A stretch of DNA of 64,000 bases from Clostridiaceae bacterium (GCA_009911355.1 QXXE01000020.1:1-64000); one strand, 5' to 3'; positions 24,074 through 32,776 are shown, counted from the stretch's first letter. Translations and numbers: made by a program. The notes: generated by a model from the sequence alone, not told the origin.

Positions 24074-26410
24074 TCATTCCGAACCGGCCGGGTGCAGCGC
24101 GTTCGGCTGGCGCTCCTGCTCCTCGAAGGGGTCGCCATGATAGCCAATCGTGCCCGCATTCAGGTTTTTGTACAGGCCCAGCTTTTTCAGCTTCGCAACG
24201 CTGATGCCCTCGCCTTCACGCCGCCCGCATCGCGGGCAGACGTCCCCGATAATGCCGGTATATCCGCAGACCGGGTCGCGGTCGACCGGATGGTTGATGG
24301 AACCGTAGCCAATGCCGCATTCCTTCATATAGCGGACCACCTGCTCGAATGCTTCGAGGTTTTGGGTCGGGTCGCCGTCCAGTTCAATATAGCTGATATG
24401 CCCGCCGTTGGTCATTTCGTGATAGGGGGCTTCCAACCGGATTTTCTCGAAAGCGGAAATGCTGTAATAAACCGGGATATGGAAGGAATTGGTGTAGTAA
24501 TCCCGGTCGGTCACGCCTTCCAGAATGCCGTATTTCTCGCGGTCAATGCGGACGAAGCGCCCGGACAGCCCTTCCGCCGGGGTCGCGATCAGCGAGAAGT
24601 TCAGCCCTCGTTTACGGCTTTCCTCATCGGTGCGGTCGCGCATGTGCTGGACAATCTCCAGCCCGAGGTTCTGCGCCTCCATGCTTTCGCCATGGTGCTG
24701 CCCGATGAGCGCCTTCAGGCATTCCGCAAGGCCGATGAAGCCGACCGTCAGCGTCCCATGCTTGAGCACCTCGCCTACCATATCGTCAGGCCCAAGCTTG
24801 TCCGAGTCAAGCCAGATGCCCTCGCCCATCAGGAACGGGTAGTTGCGCACCTTTTTCTCCGACTGGATCACAAACCGCGCGAGCAGCTGGTCGATCACCA
24901 GGTCAAGCTTGCGGTCGAGGTCTTCAAAGAAGAAGTCCACGTCGCCATGGCTGCGGATCGCAATGCGCGGGAGGTTGATCGAGGTAAAGCTGAGGTTGCC
25001 GCGCCCCGTTACAATCTCGCGCGAGGGGTCGTAGACGTTGCCGATCACGCGGGTACGGCACCCCATGTAGGCGCATTCGGTCGCCGGGTTCCCGGGTTTG
25101 TAATACCGCAGGTTGAAGGGCGCGTCGAGGAAGGAAAAGTTCGGGAACAGCCGCTTGGCGGACACCCTGCACGCCAGTTTGAACAGGTCGTAATTGGGGT
25201 CGCCGGGGTTGTAGTTCACGCCTTCCTTGACCTTGAAGATGTGGATGGGGAAAATCGAGGTCTCGCCGTTGCCAAGCCCCTCCTCCGTGGCAATGAGTAC
25301 GCATTCCGTGACCAGCCTGCCCTCGGGGGTGGTATCGGTGCCGTAGTTGATCGAAGTGAATGGCACCTGCGCGCCCGCGCGCGAGTGCATCGTGTTCAGG
25401 TTATGTACCAGCGCTTCCATCGCCTGATGGGTCGCATGGCGGGTCTCGCGGGCGGCATGCTTGCGCGCAAAGCCCACGACCTTCTGCGCCAGCGACGGCT
25501 CAAAACGCCCGGCGACCATCTCGCCGGTGCGGCGGTCGAAGCCGTTGCGGTCGGACAGGCAGGGCCAGGAGCCAAGCTCCTCCTCCACTGCGCAGACCAT
25601 CTGCCTGGCAAGCTCCATGCCGTCGTCCCGCTCATAATAAATCTCAATCGCCTTGCCGAGATTGTCCCGGTAGAGCGAGCGGAAGGTCTTTGCAACGCCT
25701 GGGGCGAGCGAATAATCGAAGTTCGGGACCGACTGCCCGCCGTGCTGGTCGTTCTGGTTGGACTGCATCGCGATGCAGGCCAGCGCCGAATACGAACGGA
25801 TGTCGTTCGGCTCCCGGACGTGCCCATGCCCGGTAGAGAACCCGCCGCGGAACAGCTTCAGCAGGTCGATCTGGCAGCAGGTGGTGGTCAGGGTGAGGAA
25901 ATCGAGGTCGTGGATGTGGATGTCGCCTTCACGGTGGGCCTTTGAATGCCGCGGGTCAAGGATGAACATCTCATAAAACTGCTTCGCACCCTCCGAGCCG
26001 TATTTCAGCATCGTACCCATTGCCGTATCGCCGTCGATGTTGGCATTCTCCCGCTTGATATCGTTCTCAAGCGACGACTGGAAGGTCAGGTCCTCGTATA
26101 CCTTCATCAGCCGGGTGTTCATCTCGCGGGTACGGGTGCGCTCGTTGCGGTAAAGGATGTACTTCTTCGCGGTGCGGGCATGCCCGTTTTCGATCAGCGT
26201 ATTCTCCACAACATCTTGTACATGCTCTACCGTGGGGGCCGTTGTTTCCGAGTCGTTGTCAAGCTCTTCCTTCACCATCTCCGCCAGGCGCAGGGCCATG
26301 TCATAATCGCGCCCGCCGGTCGCCTGTGCGGCACGGAAGATCGCGCTTGCAATTTTTTCTAGTTCAAAAGGGACGGTACGCCCGTCTCTCTTGATAATTC
26401 CGTCAACCAT
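24074..26410 (-). CDS. nrdD: Anaerobic ribonucleoside-triphosphate reductase, large polypeptide
   Basis: Class III reductase of 778 aa that makes dNTPs without oxygen. Residues 1-90 are an ATP-cone (IIKRDGRTVPFELEKIASAI). The barrel follows, with HIHDLDFLTLTTTCCQIDLL, PNFDYSLAPGV and TSINYGTDTTPEGRL. A zinc-site region with VCGYTGIIGDVCPRCGR is near the C terminus. The chain ends ...NALHPAGSE with no RxxGYL glycyl-radical motif; that motif is encoded by the next small gene. GGAGG lies 13 bases before the ATG. The promoter region has a candidate NrdR box and DnaA-box-like repeats. Confidence 0.95.
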   Translation of the reverse strand: MVDGIIKRDGRTVPFELEKIASAIFRAAQATGGRDYDMALRLAEMVKEELDNDSETTAPTVEHVQDVVENTLIENGHARTAKKYILYRNERTRTREMNTRLMKVYEDLTFQSSLENDIKRENANIDGDTAMGTMLKYGSEGAKQFYEMFILDPRHSKAHREGDIHIHDLDFLTLTTTCCQIDLLKLFRGGFSTGHGHVREPNDIRSYSALACIAMQSNQNDQHGGQSVPNFDYSLAPGVAKTFRSLYRDNLGKAIEIYYERDDGMELARQMVCAVEEELGSWPCLSDRNGFDRRTGEMVAGRFEPSLAQKVVGFARKHAARETRHATHQAMEALVHNLNTMHSRAGAQVPFTSINYGTDTTPEGRLVTECVLIATEEGLGNGETSIFPIHIFKVKEGVNYNPGDPNYDLFKLACRVSAKRLFPNFSFLDAPFNLRYYKPGNPATECAYMGCRTRVIGNVYDPSREIVTGRGNLSFTSINLPRIAIRSHGDVDFFFEDLDRKLDLVIDQLLARFVIQSEKKVRNYPFLMGEGIWLDSDKLGPDDMVGEVLKHGTLTVGFIGLAECLKALIGQHHGESMEAQNLGLEIVQHMRDRTDEESRKRGLNFSLIATPAEGLSGRFVRIDREKYGILEGVTDRDYYTNSFHIPVYYSISAFEKIRLEAPYHEMTNGGHISYIELDGDPTQNLEAFEQVVRYMKECGIGYGSINHPVDRDPVCGYTGIIGDVCPRCGRREGEGISVAKLKKLGLYKNLNAGTIGYHGDPFEEQERQPNALHPAGSE

Positions 26411-26493
26411 TTTGGTTCTGTCGCCTCCGTGTGGATATTACTCTTCGTATAATGTCCCGAGAACAGCCGGAACGGCTGGCTCTGACAGCCGTT

Positions 26494-26547
26494 CACAATA
26501 TCTTGTGCCGGTGATTTCCATTTTACCACATTCCTTCGTATTGTCAA
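26494..26547 (-). promoter_or_regulatory. nrdD promoter and candidate NrdR box
   Basis: Minus strand TTGACA (26542-26547) and TAAAAT (26520-26525), 16-bp spacer. Just downstream, CACAATATCTTGTG (26494-26507) is an inverted repeat of the kind NrdR binds. A second, poor match lies about 32 bp upstream, overlapping the -10. Confidence 0.6.
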
Positions 26548-26628
26548 GTAGGCAAATGCGATTTCGGTATTTTGCCACAAAAACGCTTGTTTTTTTCGGA
26601 CAGGTTTTTTCAGGCGTTTTGATAACTC

Positions 26629-26701
26629 TGTGGATAACCTGTTGACAACCCTCAGCCCCTCCCGAAAGCTGTGGACAGCCCTGGGGACAGCCTGGGGACA
26701 A
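26629..26701. promoter_or_regulatory. DnaA-box-like direct repeats upstream of nrdD
   Basis: TGTGGATAA (exact complement of TTATCCACA) at 26629 is followed by TGTTGACAA (26640), TGTGGACAG (26670), TGGGGACAG (26682) and TGGGGACAA (26693), all in one direction and mostly 11-12 bp apart. They lie 80 bp upstream of the nrdD -35. Confidence 0.5.
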
Positions 26702-26967
26702 CGGTGCCGCCCCCAAAAGTACGCCTGCTGCGCTGGCGGCATCCTCCCGCCGCAGCCATCCGCAAACCGCCCCGCGCCCACAAAAAAACGCTTGCAGCCG
26801 CTTTGCCGGCAGGCACAAGATATAGTATACCTGCCATCCGCGGGATTCCCCACTGTAAACCGTCATCCTCCCCCTTACCTGCCGACCACAGCCGGGAAAC
26901 TCGCCCGATTGCAGCAGCCGCTTCGTTTCCCCCGGCCCGCCTGCGCCCGTCAGTGATCACAAAGAAG

Positions 26968-27110
26968 TTGCAATGTAGCCCTTGCGTGTGATATGATAGA
27001 TAAAAGAGTTTGAATACCAATCGCAGGGCATACATGATAGAAAGCAGGCATGACGGCATGGGGCGGCAAGAGGGGCTTTGCCAAGCAAGTAATCGCGTGC
27101 CCTGATTGAA
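26968..27110 (+). promoter_or_regulatory. Promoter and folded leader of the radical SAM gene
   Basis: TTGCAA (26968) and TATGAT (26992), 18-bp spacer. The leader has a closing stem CAGGGCA / TGCCCTG (about 27024 and 27098) around about 70 nt with an inner GGCAA/TTGCC hairpin. This is structured-RNA-like, but no class is recognised. Confidence 0.4.
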
Positions 27111-27127
27111 GAATCTGAGGTCGTTTC

Positions 27128-28258
27128 ATGAAACATATCAATTACCTGATCAAACCGGCTTCCAGCCTGTGCAATCTCCGCTGCCGTTACTGCTTTTATG
27201 CGGACGAGGCCGCAAACCGCGCACAGGAAAGCATGGGGGTTATGGCTCCCGAGACGGTGGAAGCGCTGCTGGACGAAACCTTCCGCACCATTGCGCCGGG
27301 CGGCTCCGTAAGCTTTGCCTTCCAGGGCGGCGAGCCAACCATAGCAGGGCTGGACTACTTCCGGTATTTTGTCCGGCAGGCCCACGCAAAATGCCCCCCG
27401 AAAGTTGAGATAAGCTTCTCAATCCAAACCAACGGTACACTTTTGGACCATGACTGGGCGGAATTTCTCCACGCCGAAAACTTTTTGACCGGCTTATCGG
27501 TGGACGGGTTCAAGGATTTGCATAACGCCAACCGCATCGATGCGCAGGGGAAAGACACCTGGAACCGTGTAACAAAAGCGCTGGCACTGCTGCAAAAGCA
27601 TCATGTAGCGGTCAACGCGCTGTGCGTTGTGACCGGAATGTGTGCTCGAAGCCCCGAAAAGGCATACCGCCAGCTGAAAAAGCTGGGCTTTGACTACATC
27701 CAGTTCATCGCCTGCCTGGACCCGCTGGGGATTCCGCGCGGGGGCATGCCGTACTCCCTCACCCCGGCCGCTTACGGGTCTTTTTTATGCAGTGTGTTCG
27801 ACCTGTGGTACGAGGATTGGGAAAAGGGGGATTACCACAGCATCCGGATGTTTGACGATTATGTACATATCCTGCTGGGGGACGGCGGCGGCACCTGCGC
27901 GACCTGCGGAAACTGCGGCTCTTATTTGGTTGTGGAAGGCGACGGCTCTGTGTTCCCCTGCGATTTTTACGCACTGGATGAATGGCGCCTGGGCCGGTTT
28001 GGCGAGGACAGCCTGGCGGAAATGGCTGGCGGCGAGAGGGCTGCGGCGTTTTTGGCGCTGGGACGGGAAAAGCCGCCGGAATGCTCCGGCTGCCAATGGG
28101 GCCGGGTCTGCAACGGCGGCTGCAAAAACGACTGGTACACTGCGGACGGTGTTGCGCATAACTATTATTGCGCGGCACTGAAAAAGCTGCTGGATTACGC
28201 GGCCCCGCGCCTGATGCGGATTGTCCAGGCGGAAACGTCTGCGCGGAGGAACCGGTAA
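27128..28258 (+). CDS. Anaerobic sulfatase-maturase-type radical SAM/SPASM enzyme
   Basis: The 376-aa protein has the radical SAM motif CNLRCRYC (residues 15-22), FAFQGGEPTIAG and SIQTNGTLLD. A SPASM-type C-terminal Cys set follows (CATCGNC, VFPCDF, CSGCQWGRVCNGGC). This matches anSME, which oxidises a Cys or Ser of a type I sulfatase to formylglycine. No sulfatase is encoded in this window, so it either acts on one elsewhere or modifies another protein or peptide. It is a single gene with its own promoter and terminator. Confidence 0.88.
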   Translation: MKHINYLIKPASSLCNLRCRYCFYADEAANRAQESMGVMAPETVEALLDETFRTIAPGGSVSFAFQGGEPTIAGLDYFRYFVRQAHAKCPPKVEISFSIQTNGTLLDHDWAEFLHAENFLTGLSVDGFKDLHNANRIDAQGKDTWNRVTKALALLQKHHVAVNALCVVTGMCARSPEKAYRQLKKLGFDYIQFIACLDPLGIPRGGMPYSLTPAAYGSFLCSVFDLWYEDWEKGDYHSIRMFDDYVHILLGDGGGTCATCGNCGSYLVVEGDGSVFPCDFYALDEWRLGRFGEDSLAEMAGGERAAAFLALGREKPPECSGCQWGRVCNGGCKNDWYTADGVAHNYYCAALKKLLDYAAPRLMRIVQAETSARRNR

Positions 28259-28335
28259 GCGCTAAACCCGGCACGGGAACCAGCCTTTGCGGCAACGCTG
28301 AGGGCATCCCTGAAAATTGAAAGATAAATGTATAT

Positions 28336-28393
28336 AACCATGCGCCAAAAGCAGACGGGGAAACATCCCCCCTCTTCTGGCGCATGGTTTTTT
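28336..28393. terminator. Bidirectional terminator
   Basis: AACCATGCGCCAAAAG pairs with CTTCTGGCGCATGGTT and is followed by TTTTTT; an inner GGGG/CCCC stem extends it. Between the radical SAM and LacI-family genes. Confidence 0.85.
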
Positions 28394-28428
28394 CTGCTGT
28401 CTAATGATCTTTTTACCCCTGCGAGGCA

Positions 28429-29484
28429 TCACGTTTCGGGTGGCGGGGCGGTCGTTTTGCGGACGACCAGCTCTGGCTGTATCAGGATTTCCTCATGCGG
28501 ATATTCCCCGCTCTCCGACTCAATCGCGTTAATAAGCATCTCCGCAGCCAAAGCGCCGATGCGCGCCATCTGCCCGTCTACAGTGGTCAGCTTGGGGAAA
28601 TTAAACTCAGACATGGTGTTGCCGTACCCGATGATAGAAATATCCTCCGGGATACGCAGCGCGCGCTCAAGGACCGCATCGACCGCGCCGAGCGCAATCG
28701 TATCGTTGAATGCGAATACGGCGGTTGGCCGTTCGTCCAGGTCGAGCAGCCGCAGCATAGCGCGGTAGCCGTCCAAGCGGGTCTGCCCAACGCCAAGCCT
28801 GCACTGCGCTTCGTCGGACTCCTGCATATATTCGGCCCTGTACGGGATGCCATGGACGTGCAGCGCCTTGCGGTAGCCCTCCAACCGTTTAAGCCCCGAA
28901 CGGGAGTACAGGCTTCCCGCGATATGCGCAATGCGCGTATGGCCCAAAGAAATCAGATGCTCCATCGCCAGCGCCGCGCCGCTGTTTTCGTCCTCCATAA
29001 TACTCATTTTGCCAAATTCCCAGCCGTTGCGGCGCAGCAGTACCATCGGCATGTCAGAATAGCGGATTCGCGCAAGGGTCGATTCCTCAATATACGAGGA
29101 CGCGAGCACAGCCCCCGCCATACCGGTGTCGAAAATCGTTTCCAGGCACTTTGCGCCCCGTTGATCGTCGGATTCGGTGGACAGTACCCCAACAACATAG
29201 CCCCGCTGGTCGGCGACCCGGTTTGCGTTTTCCAGGATCAGCGCAAAATAAGGGTCAAGAAAGCCCGAAATCACAATCGCAATCAATCGGTTTTTCCGGG
29301 TGCGCAGGCTGCGGGCAGTGGCGTTCGGGCGGTAGCCCATCTGCTGCACGGCGCCCCAGACCCGCTCCCTCGTTTCGGGACGGACGACCAGCGTCTCATC
29401 GTGATTCAAAATGCGTGAGACAACAGAAGGATTGACTTCCGCTGCCTGGGCGACGTCCTTAATGGTTACCCTTCCTTTTCTCAT
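28429..29484 (-). CDS. LacI-family transcriptional regulator
   Basis: The 351-aa protein has the LacI helix-turn-helix at the N terminus (VTIKDVAQAAEVNPSVVSRI) with the minor-groove hinge helix (GYRPNATARSLR). A periplasmic-binding-like sensor domain follows (residues about 65-335, with HLISLGHTRIAHIAG). GAGGTG supports the ATG at 29484; a GTG four codons upstream is less likely. It is divergent from the sugar-acid operon, and AAAACGTTTT-like operators lie at both promoters. A repressor of that operon released by the imported sugar or an intermediate is the natural reading. Confidence 0.93.
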   Translation of the reverse strand: MRKGRVTIKDVAQAAEVNPSVVSRILNHDETLVVRPETRERVWGAVQQMGYRPNATARSLRTRKNRLIAIVISGFLDPYFALILENANRVADQRGYVVGVLSTESDDQRGAKCLETIFDTGMAGAVLASSYIEESTLARIRYSDMPMVLLRRNGWEFGKMSIMEDENSGAALAMEHLISLGHTRIAHIAGSLYSRSGLKRLEGYRKALHVHGIPYRAEYMQESDEAQCRLGVGQTRLDGYRAMLRLLDLDERPTAVFAFNDTIALGAVDAVLERALRIPEDISIIGYGNTMSEFNFPKLTTVDGQMARIGALAAEMLINAIESESGEYPHEEILIQPELVVRKTTAPPPET

Positions 29485-29505
29485 GCTTGAAATCACCTCT
29501 TCGTT

Positions 29506-29998
29506 AAATCGTTTTCTCGATTCGCTTAAATACAGTATATACCACAGCTATTGATCCGTCAAGTGCGAAACAAGGTGTCAAACGGCATAAATGCAAGAAA
29601 ATGTAAGGCGTGTAGAAGTCCAATGACAAAAGCTGCACGGCATGGAACGGTATGCAGAATGGAAGAAATGCCGTCTTTTTCATCCGTTTCTCAGAAGAAA
29701 TAACACCTCAATCCCAAGAAAACGATCCAAAATAGCATTTTCTGGAAGAAAAACGTTTTTCCACAATAATCTACAGAAATCAGTAAATTTTTACAAATAA
29801 GTTTGATAAAATCTGTAATAAATGACATTTTTGCAATTAAAACGATTTTCTTATTGACATTTGTAACATGGCTATGCTATAATTTGTGCATACAAAGGAA
29901 AAATGGATAAAAAAATCCGATTTTTCTGGTTTTTTATCATTTTTACAGGGTGATCCCATGAAAAGGAATCTCCCCCAAAACAAAAGAAAAACGTTTTA
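29506..29998. promoter_or_regulatory. Divergent control region with five LacI-type operator sites
   Basis: AT-rich 500-bp region. Sites centred on CG: AAATCGTTTT (29506), GAAAACGATC (29718), GAAAAACGTTTTTC (29748, perfect), AAAACGATTTT (29839) and GAAAAACGTTTT (29986). The operon promoter is TTGACA (29854) and TATAAT (29878), 18-bp spacer; the fourth site abuts its -35 and the fifth is in the leader. No gene is evident; a 13-codon frame at 29958 is probably chance. Confidence 0.75.
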
Positions 29999-30043
29999 AT
30001 GAAACCGGCGTTTTTCAACGGACTCAGGAAAGGTGGGTTGCTG

Positions 30044-31036
30044 ATGAAATGGAAGGTTGCGCTGACGATCGAAGCGCGCGGGGACTATGAAATGTTCCGT
30101 TTGCAGGAACTGGTTCGGGAAAAAGGCTTTGAGCCGGTCTTCCTCGGGCCGCTGGCAGGCAAAGCGCGGGCGGCGCGGCTAATGGACTGCGATGCGGTGA
30201 TCGCAGGCGGGGACATCTATGATGCACCGCTGCTGGAAACGCTCCGCAACCAGGGGCGCATGAAAATCATCGCCCGTTTTGGCGTAGGCTATGATCAGGT
30301 CGACCTGGAAGCCGCGTCCCGCTTCGGGATCGCCGTGACCAACACGGCAGGCACGATGGCTGGGCCGGTCGCTGAAATGACGGCGGCGCTGCTGCTTTCG
30401 GCCGCACGCTGCGTCCCCTTTTACGACCGTATGCTGCGGGGCAGGCGCTGGGACGTCGGGCCAGTCGGTACCAGCGTGCATGGGAAAACCGTCGGGCTGG
30501 TAGGCTTTGGCAGCATCGCCCGGGGGTTCATGGCCTGTATGGCGGGCTTTGGGTGCCGTTTCCTTGCGTTTGACCCGGCAGTCCCGCCCGAAGAAGTCCG
30601 GCGGCTGGGCGCGGAACCCACCCCTCTGGAAGAACTCGCCGCGCGTTCAGACTTTGTCAGCCTCCATGTGCCCAGGACCCCGGAGACCGAGGGCCTCTGG
30701 GACCAGCAGATGCTGCGGCGCATGAAGCCGGCGGCAATCCTCATCAACACCAGCAGGGGCGGCATCGTGCGGGAGGCCGACCTGATCGAAGCGCTGCGGG
30801 ATGGGACAATTGCGGGGGCTGGGCTCGATGTGTTCGAGCAGGAACCGCTGCCGCCGGACAGCCCGCTGCTGCACCTGCCAAACGTGGTGATGACCGCGCA
30901 CGCCGCAGGCTGGGACGACCAGACCGAGCTGGTGACCGGCGGGCGGGCGCTCGAAAATATCTTGGACATTGCCGGGGGGCGCGTGCCGCGCGACATCCTG
31001 AACGCGGACTATGCGCAGGCCCCCGGGCAGCGATGA
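30044..31036 (+). CDS. D-2-hydroxyacid dehydrogenase (first of three)
   Basis: NAD-dependent D-isomer dehydrogenase of 330 aa. The NAD-binding fold shows GLVGFGSIARGF. The catalytic set is an Arg in NTSRGGIV, a Glu in DVFEQEPLP and a His in MTAHAAGWDDQ. Family enzymes reduce hydroxypyruvate, glyoxylate or similar 2-keto acids. As first gene of the LacI-controlled operon ending in glycerate kinase, hydroxypyruvate/tartronate-type chemistry is likely. The ATG at 30044 follows AAAGGTGGG; one at 29999 has no ribosome binding site. Confidence 0.9.
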   Translation: MKWKVALTIEARGDYEMFRLQELVREKGFEPVFLGPLAGKARAARLMDCDAVIAGGDIYDAPLLETLRNQGRMKIIARFGVGYDQVDLEAASRFGIAVTNTAGTMAGPVAEMTAALLLSAARCVPFYDRMLRGRRWDVGPVGTSVHGKTVGLVGFGSIARGFMACMAGFGCRFLAFDPAVPPEEVRRLGAEPTPLEELAARSDFVSLHVPRTPETEGLWDQQMLRRMKPAAILINTSRGGIVREADLIEALRDGTIAGAGLDVFEQEPLPPDSPLLHLPNVVMTAHAAGWDDQTELVTGGRALENILDIAGGRVPRDILNADYAQAPGQR

Positions 31037-31058
31037 TTGACGGAAAGGAGATGCTGAT

Positions 31059-32114
31059 TTGCTGGTGAAAGCGGACAAGGGCAGCACACTCCCCCGCCTG
31101 CGGGAGCTGCTGCTGCGGTCGGAAATGATCACCATTTATGTCCTGGTGGCGCTGGTTGCGGTGACGTCCATCCTCAACCCCTCTTTCCTGACCGTAGACA
31201 ACCTGGTTTCCATCCTGAAGCAATATTCATTCTATGCAATCTGCGGCGTCATGCTGATCTTCCTGATGGTTTCCAAAGCGTTTGATATGTCGCTTGGCAA
31301 TACGGTGGCCCTGTCCGGCTGCGTGGCGGCGATTATGATGCGTGATTTCGGCGTCCCCTTCTGGGGCGGCGTTGTGGTTGCGCTGGCGCTCGGCACAGTG
31401 CTTGGGCTGATCAACGGTTTCCTGCACGGCGTGCTGAAAATCCAGGCGTTTATGGCGACGCTCGGCACCTGCTTCGCTTACAAGGGCATTTTCTGGGTGC
31501 TTTCCAACCAGGCGTCGATCGACTGCTCGGCGGCGGTCGCGGCGTCCGGCATCCCCAATATGGCCGCAGGGCTGCCCATCAGCATCTGGGTGCTGATGGT
31601 GCTGGCAGCGGCCGGGCATATCGTCCTCAAATATACAAAATTCGGACGGTCGACCTATATTATCGGCAATAATGTAGAGGTCGCAAAGGAAATCGGTATC
31701 AGCGAGACGCGCGTCAAGGTGATCCTGTTCGGCTGCCTGGGCTTTGTCTCGGCGCTTTGCGCGGTCTGCTTCATCCTGACTTACGGCGCGATCCCGCCCA
31801 GCACGGGCAGCAAATATGAGTTCTATGTCAACGCGGGCACGGTCATCGGCGGATGCAGCGTGTACGGCGGGCGCGGCACGATCGCGGGCAGCCTGGTCGG
31901 CACCGCGGTCATGACGGTCGTGCAGTTTGCACTGCGCTCGCTGAACGTGCCGCCCGGCTACCAGAACACGGCGCTGGGCGCGATCCTGCTGCTGGCGGTG
32001 CTGCTGGATACGATGAAAGAAAAAAATGAAGACGTAAGCGTCGGGAGGAGGAAGCGATGGCAGAAGAATACATCCTGGAAATGCGGAAAATTACCAAGCG
32101 GTTCGGCAATGTGA
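31059..32114 (+). CDS. ABC sugar transporter permease (RbsC family)
   Basis: Inner-membrane permease with about nine helices and the RbsC-type signature GGCSVYGGRGTIAGSLVG near the C terminus. Start codon TTG, supported by AAGGAG 8 bases upstream. The last 19 codons overlap the start of the ATPase gene by 58 bases; the tail encoded there (RRKRWQKNTSWK...) is basic and unlike the family, so the natural stop may have been lost by a small frameshift. It pairs with the second permease encoded after the ATPase. Confidence 0.9.
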   Translation: MLVKADKGSTLPRLRELLLRSEMITIYVLVALVAVTSILNPSFLTVDNLVSILKQYSFYAICGVMLIFLMVSKAFDMSLGNTVALSGCVAAIMMRDFGVPFWGGVVVALALGTVLGLINGFLHGVLKIQAFMATLGTCFAYKGIFWVLSNQASIDCSAAVAASGIPNMAAGLPISIWVLMVLAAAGHIVLKYTKFGRSTYIIGNNVEVAKEIGISETRVKVILFGCLGFVSALCAVCFILTYGAIPPSTGSKYEFYVNAGTVIGGCSVYGGRGTIAGSLVGTAVMTVVQFALRSLNVPPGYQNTALGAILLLAVLLDTMKEKNEDVSVGRRKRWQKNTSWKCGKLPSGSAM

Positions 32115-32776
32115 CGGCGCTGGAAGACATGGATATCCGGGTCAAAAAAGGCGAGCTGCACGCCATCTGCGGGGAAAACGGCGCCGGGAAATCCACGCTG
32201 ATGAAGATCCTGCACGGCTACCACCCCTACGGCAGCTACGAGGGGGAAATCTACCTGGACGGCAAGCCGCTGCGTTCGGCGGACACGGCCGATTCCCAGC
32301 GGGCGGGGATTGCGATGGTGTATCAGGAAATCAACTGCCTGGGCACGCTGACCGTATCCGAAAATATCTATTCGTCCAAAATGCTGTACAACCGGTTCGG
32401 GCTGGTCGATTACCGGGCCATGCACCGCGCATGCAGCCGGATTTTCGAGTCGGTAGGGCTGGATATCAACCCGCGCGAACGGATGGGCAGGCTGGGCGCA
32501 AGCCAGCAGCAGCTGGTGCTCTTTGCGAAGGCGGTAAAGGAAAACGCCAAGATCATAATCCTGGACGAGCCGACCTCCTCCATCACGAAGGCCGAAGCCA
32601 ATAATATGATGCGGGTCATCCAAAAGCTGAAGGGCGAGGGCATCACGTTCCTGTATATCAGCCACAAGCTGGACGAAATCATGGAGCTTGCCGACAGCTG
32701 TACGATTATCCGCGACGGCCGCAGCATCGGCTGCCTGCGGCGGGAAAATTTGAGATCGGCCGGATTATTTCCATGA
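32057..32776 (+). CDS. ABC sugar transporter ATPase (RbsA/MglA family), N-terminal half
   Basis: First ABC cassette of a two-cassette sugar ATPase: Walker A GENGAGKST, Q-loop VYQEIN, degenerate signature RLGASQQQLV, Walker B IIILDEPTSS and H-loop ISHK. The frame ends after 239 aa at a TGA, just where the linker to the second cassette should be. Reading one base back from the A-AAT-TTG at 32746 restores FEIGRIISMMVGREIGD and joins the next frame to give a normal protein of about 505 aa. Either a -1 shift, a recent mutation or a sequencing error. Confidence 0.88.
   Translation: MAEEYILEMRKITKRFGNVTALEDMDIRVKKGELHAICGENGAGKSTLMKILHGYHPYGSYEGEIYLDGKPLRSADTADSQRAGIAMVYQEINCLGTLTVSENIYSSKMLYNRFGLVDYRAMHRACSRIFESVGLDINPRERMGRLGASQQQLVLFAKAVKENAKIIILDEPTSSITKAEANNMMRVIQKLKGEGITFLYISHKLDEIMELADSCTIIRDGRSIGCLRRENLRSAGLFP

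Noticed and set aside
23275-24159. Frameshift of nrdD as the cause of the separate C-terminal peptide
   Set aside because: The 94 bases between them do not encode the missing join in any frame, and the small gene has its own AAAGGAG and ATG.
23900-25945. 681-codon plus-strand frame
   Set aside because: It is antisense to nrdD, which is unmistakable; long antisense frames are expected at this GC content.
26950-27110. Known riboswitch or T-box before the radical SAM gene
   Set aside because: No conserved motif of any class I know; reported only as a folded leader.
29958-29999. 13-codon leader peptide before the sugar-acid operon
   Set aside because: Too short, with a poor ribosome binding site and no regulatory codon run; the fifth LacI-type operator overlaps it.
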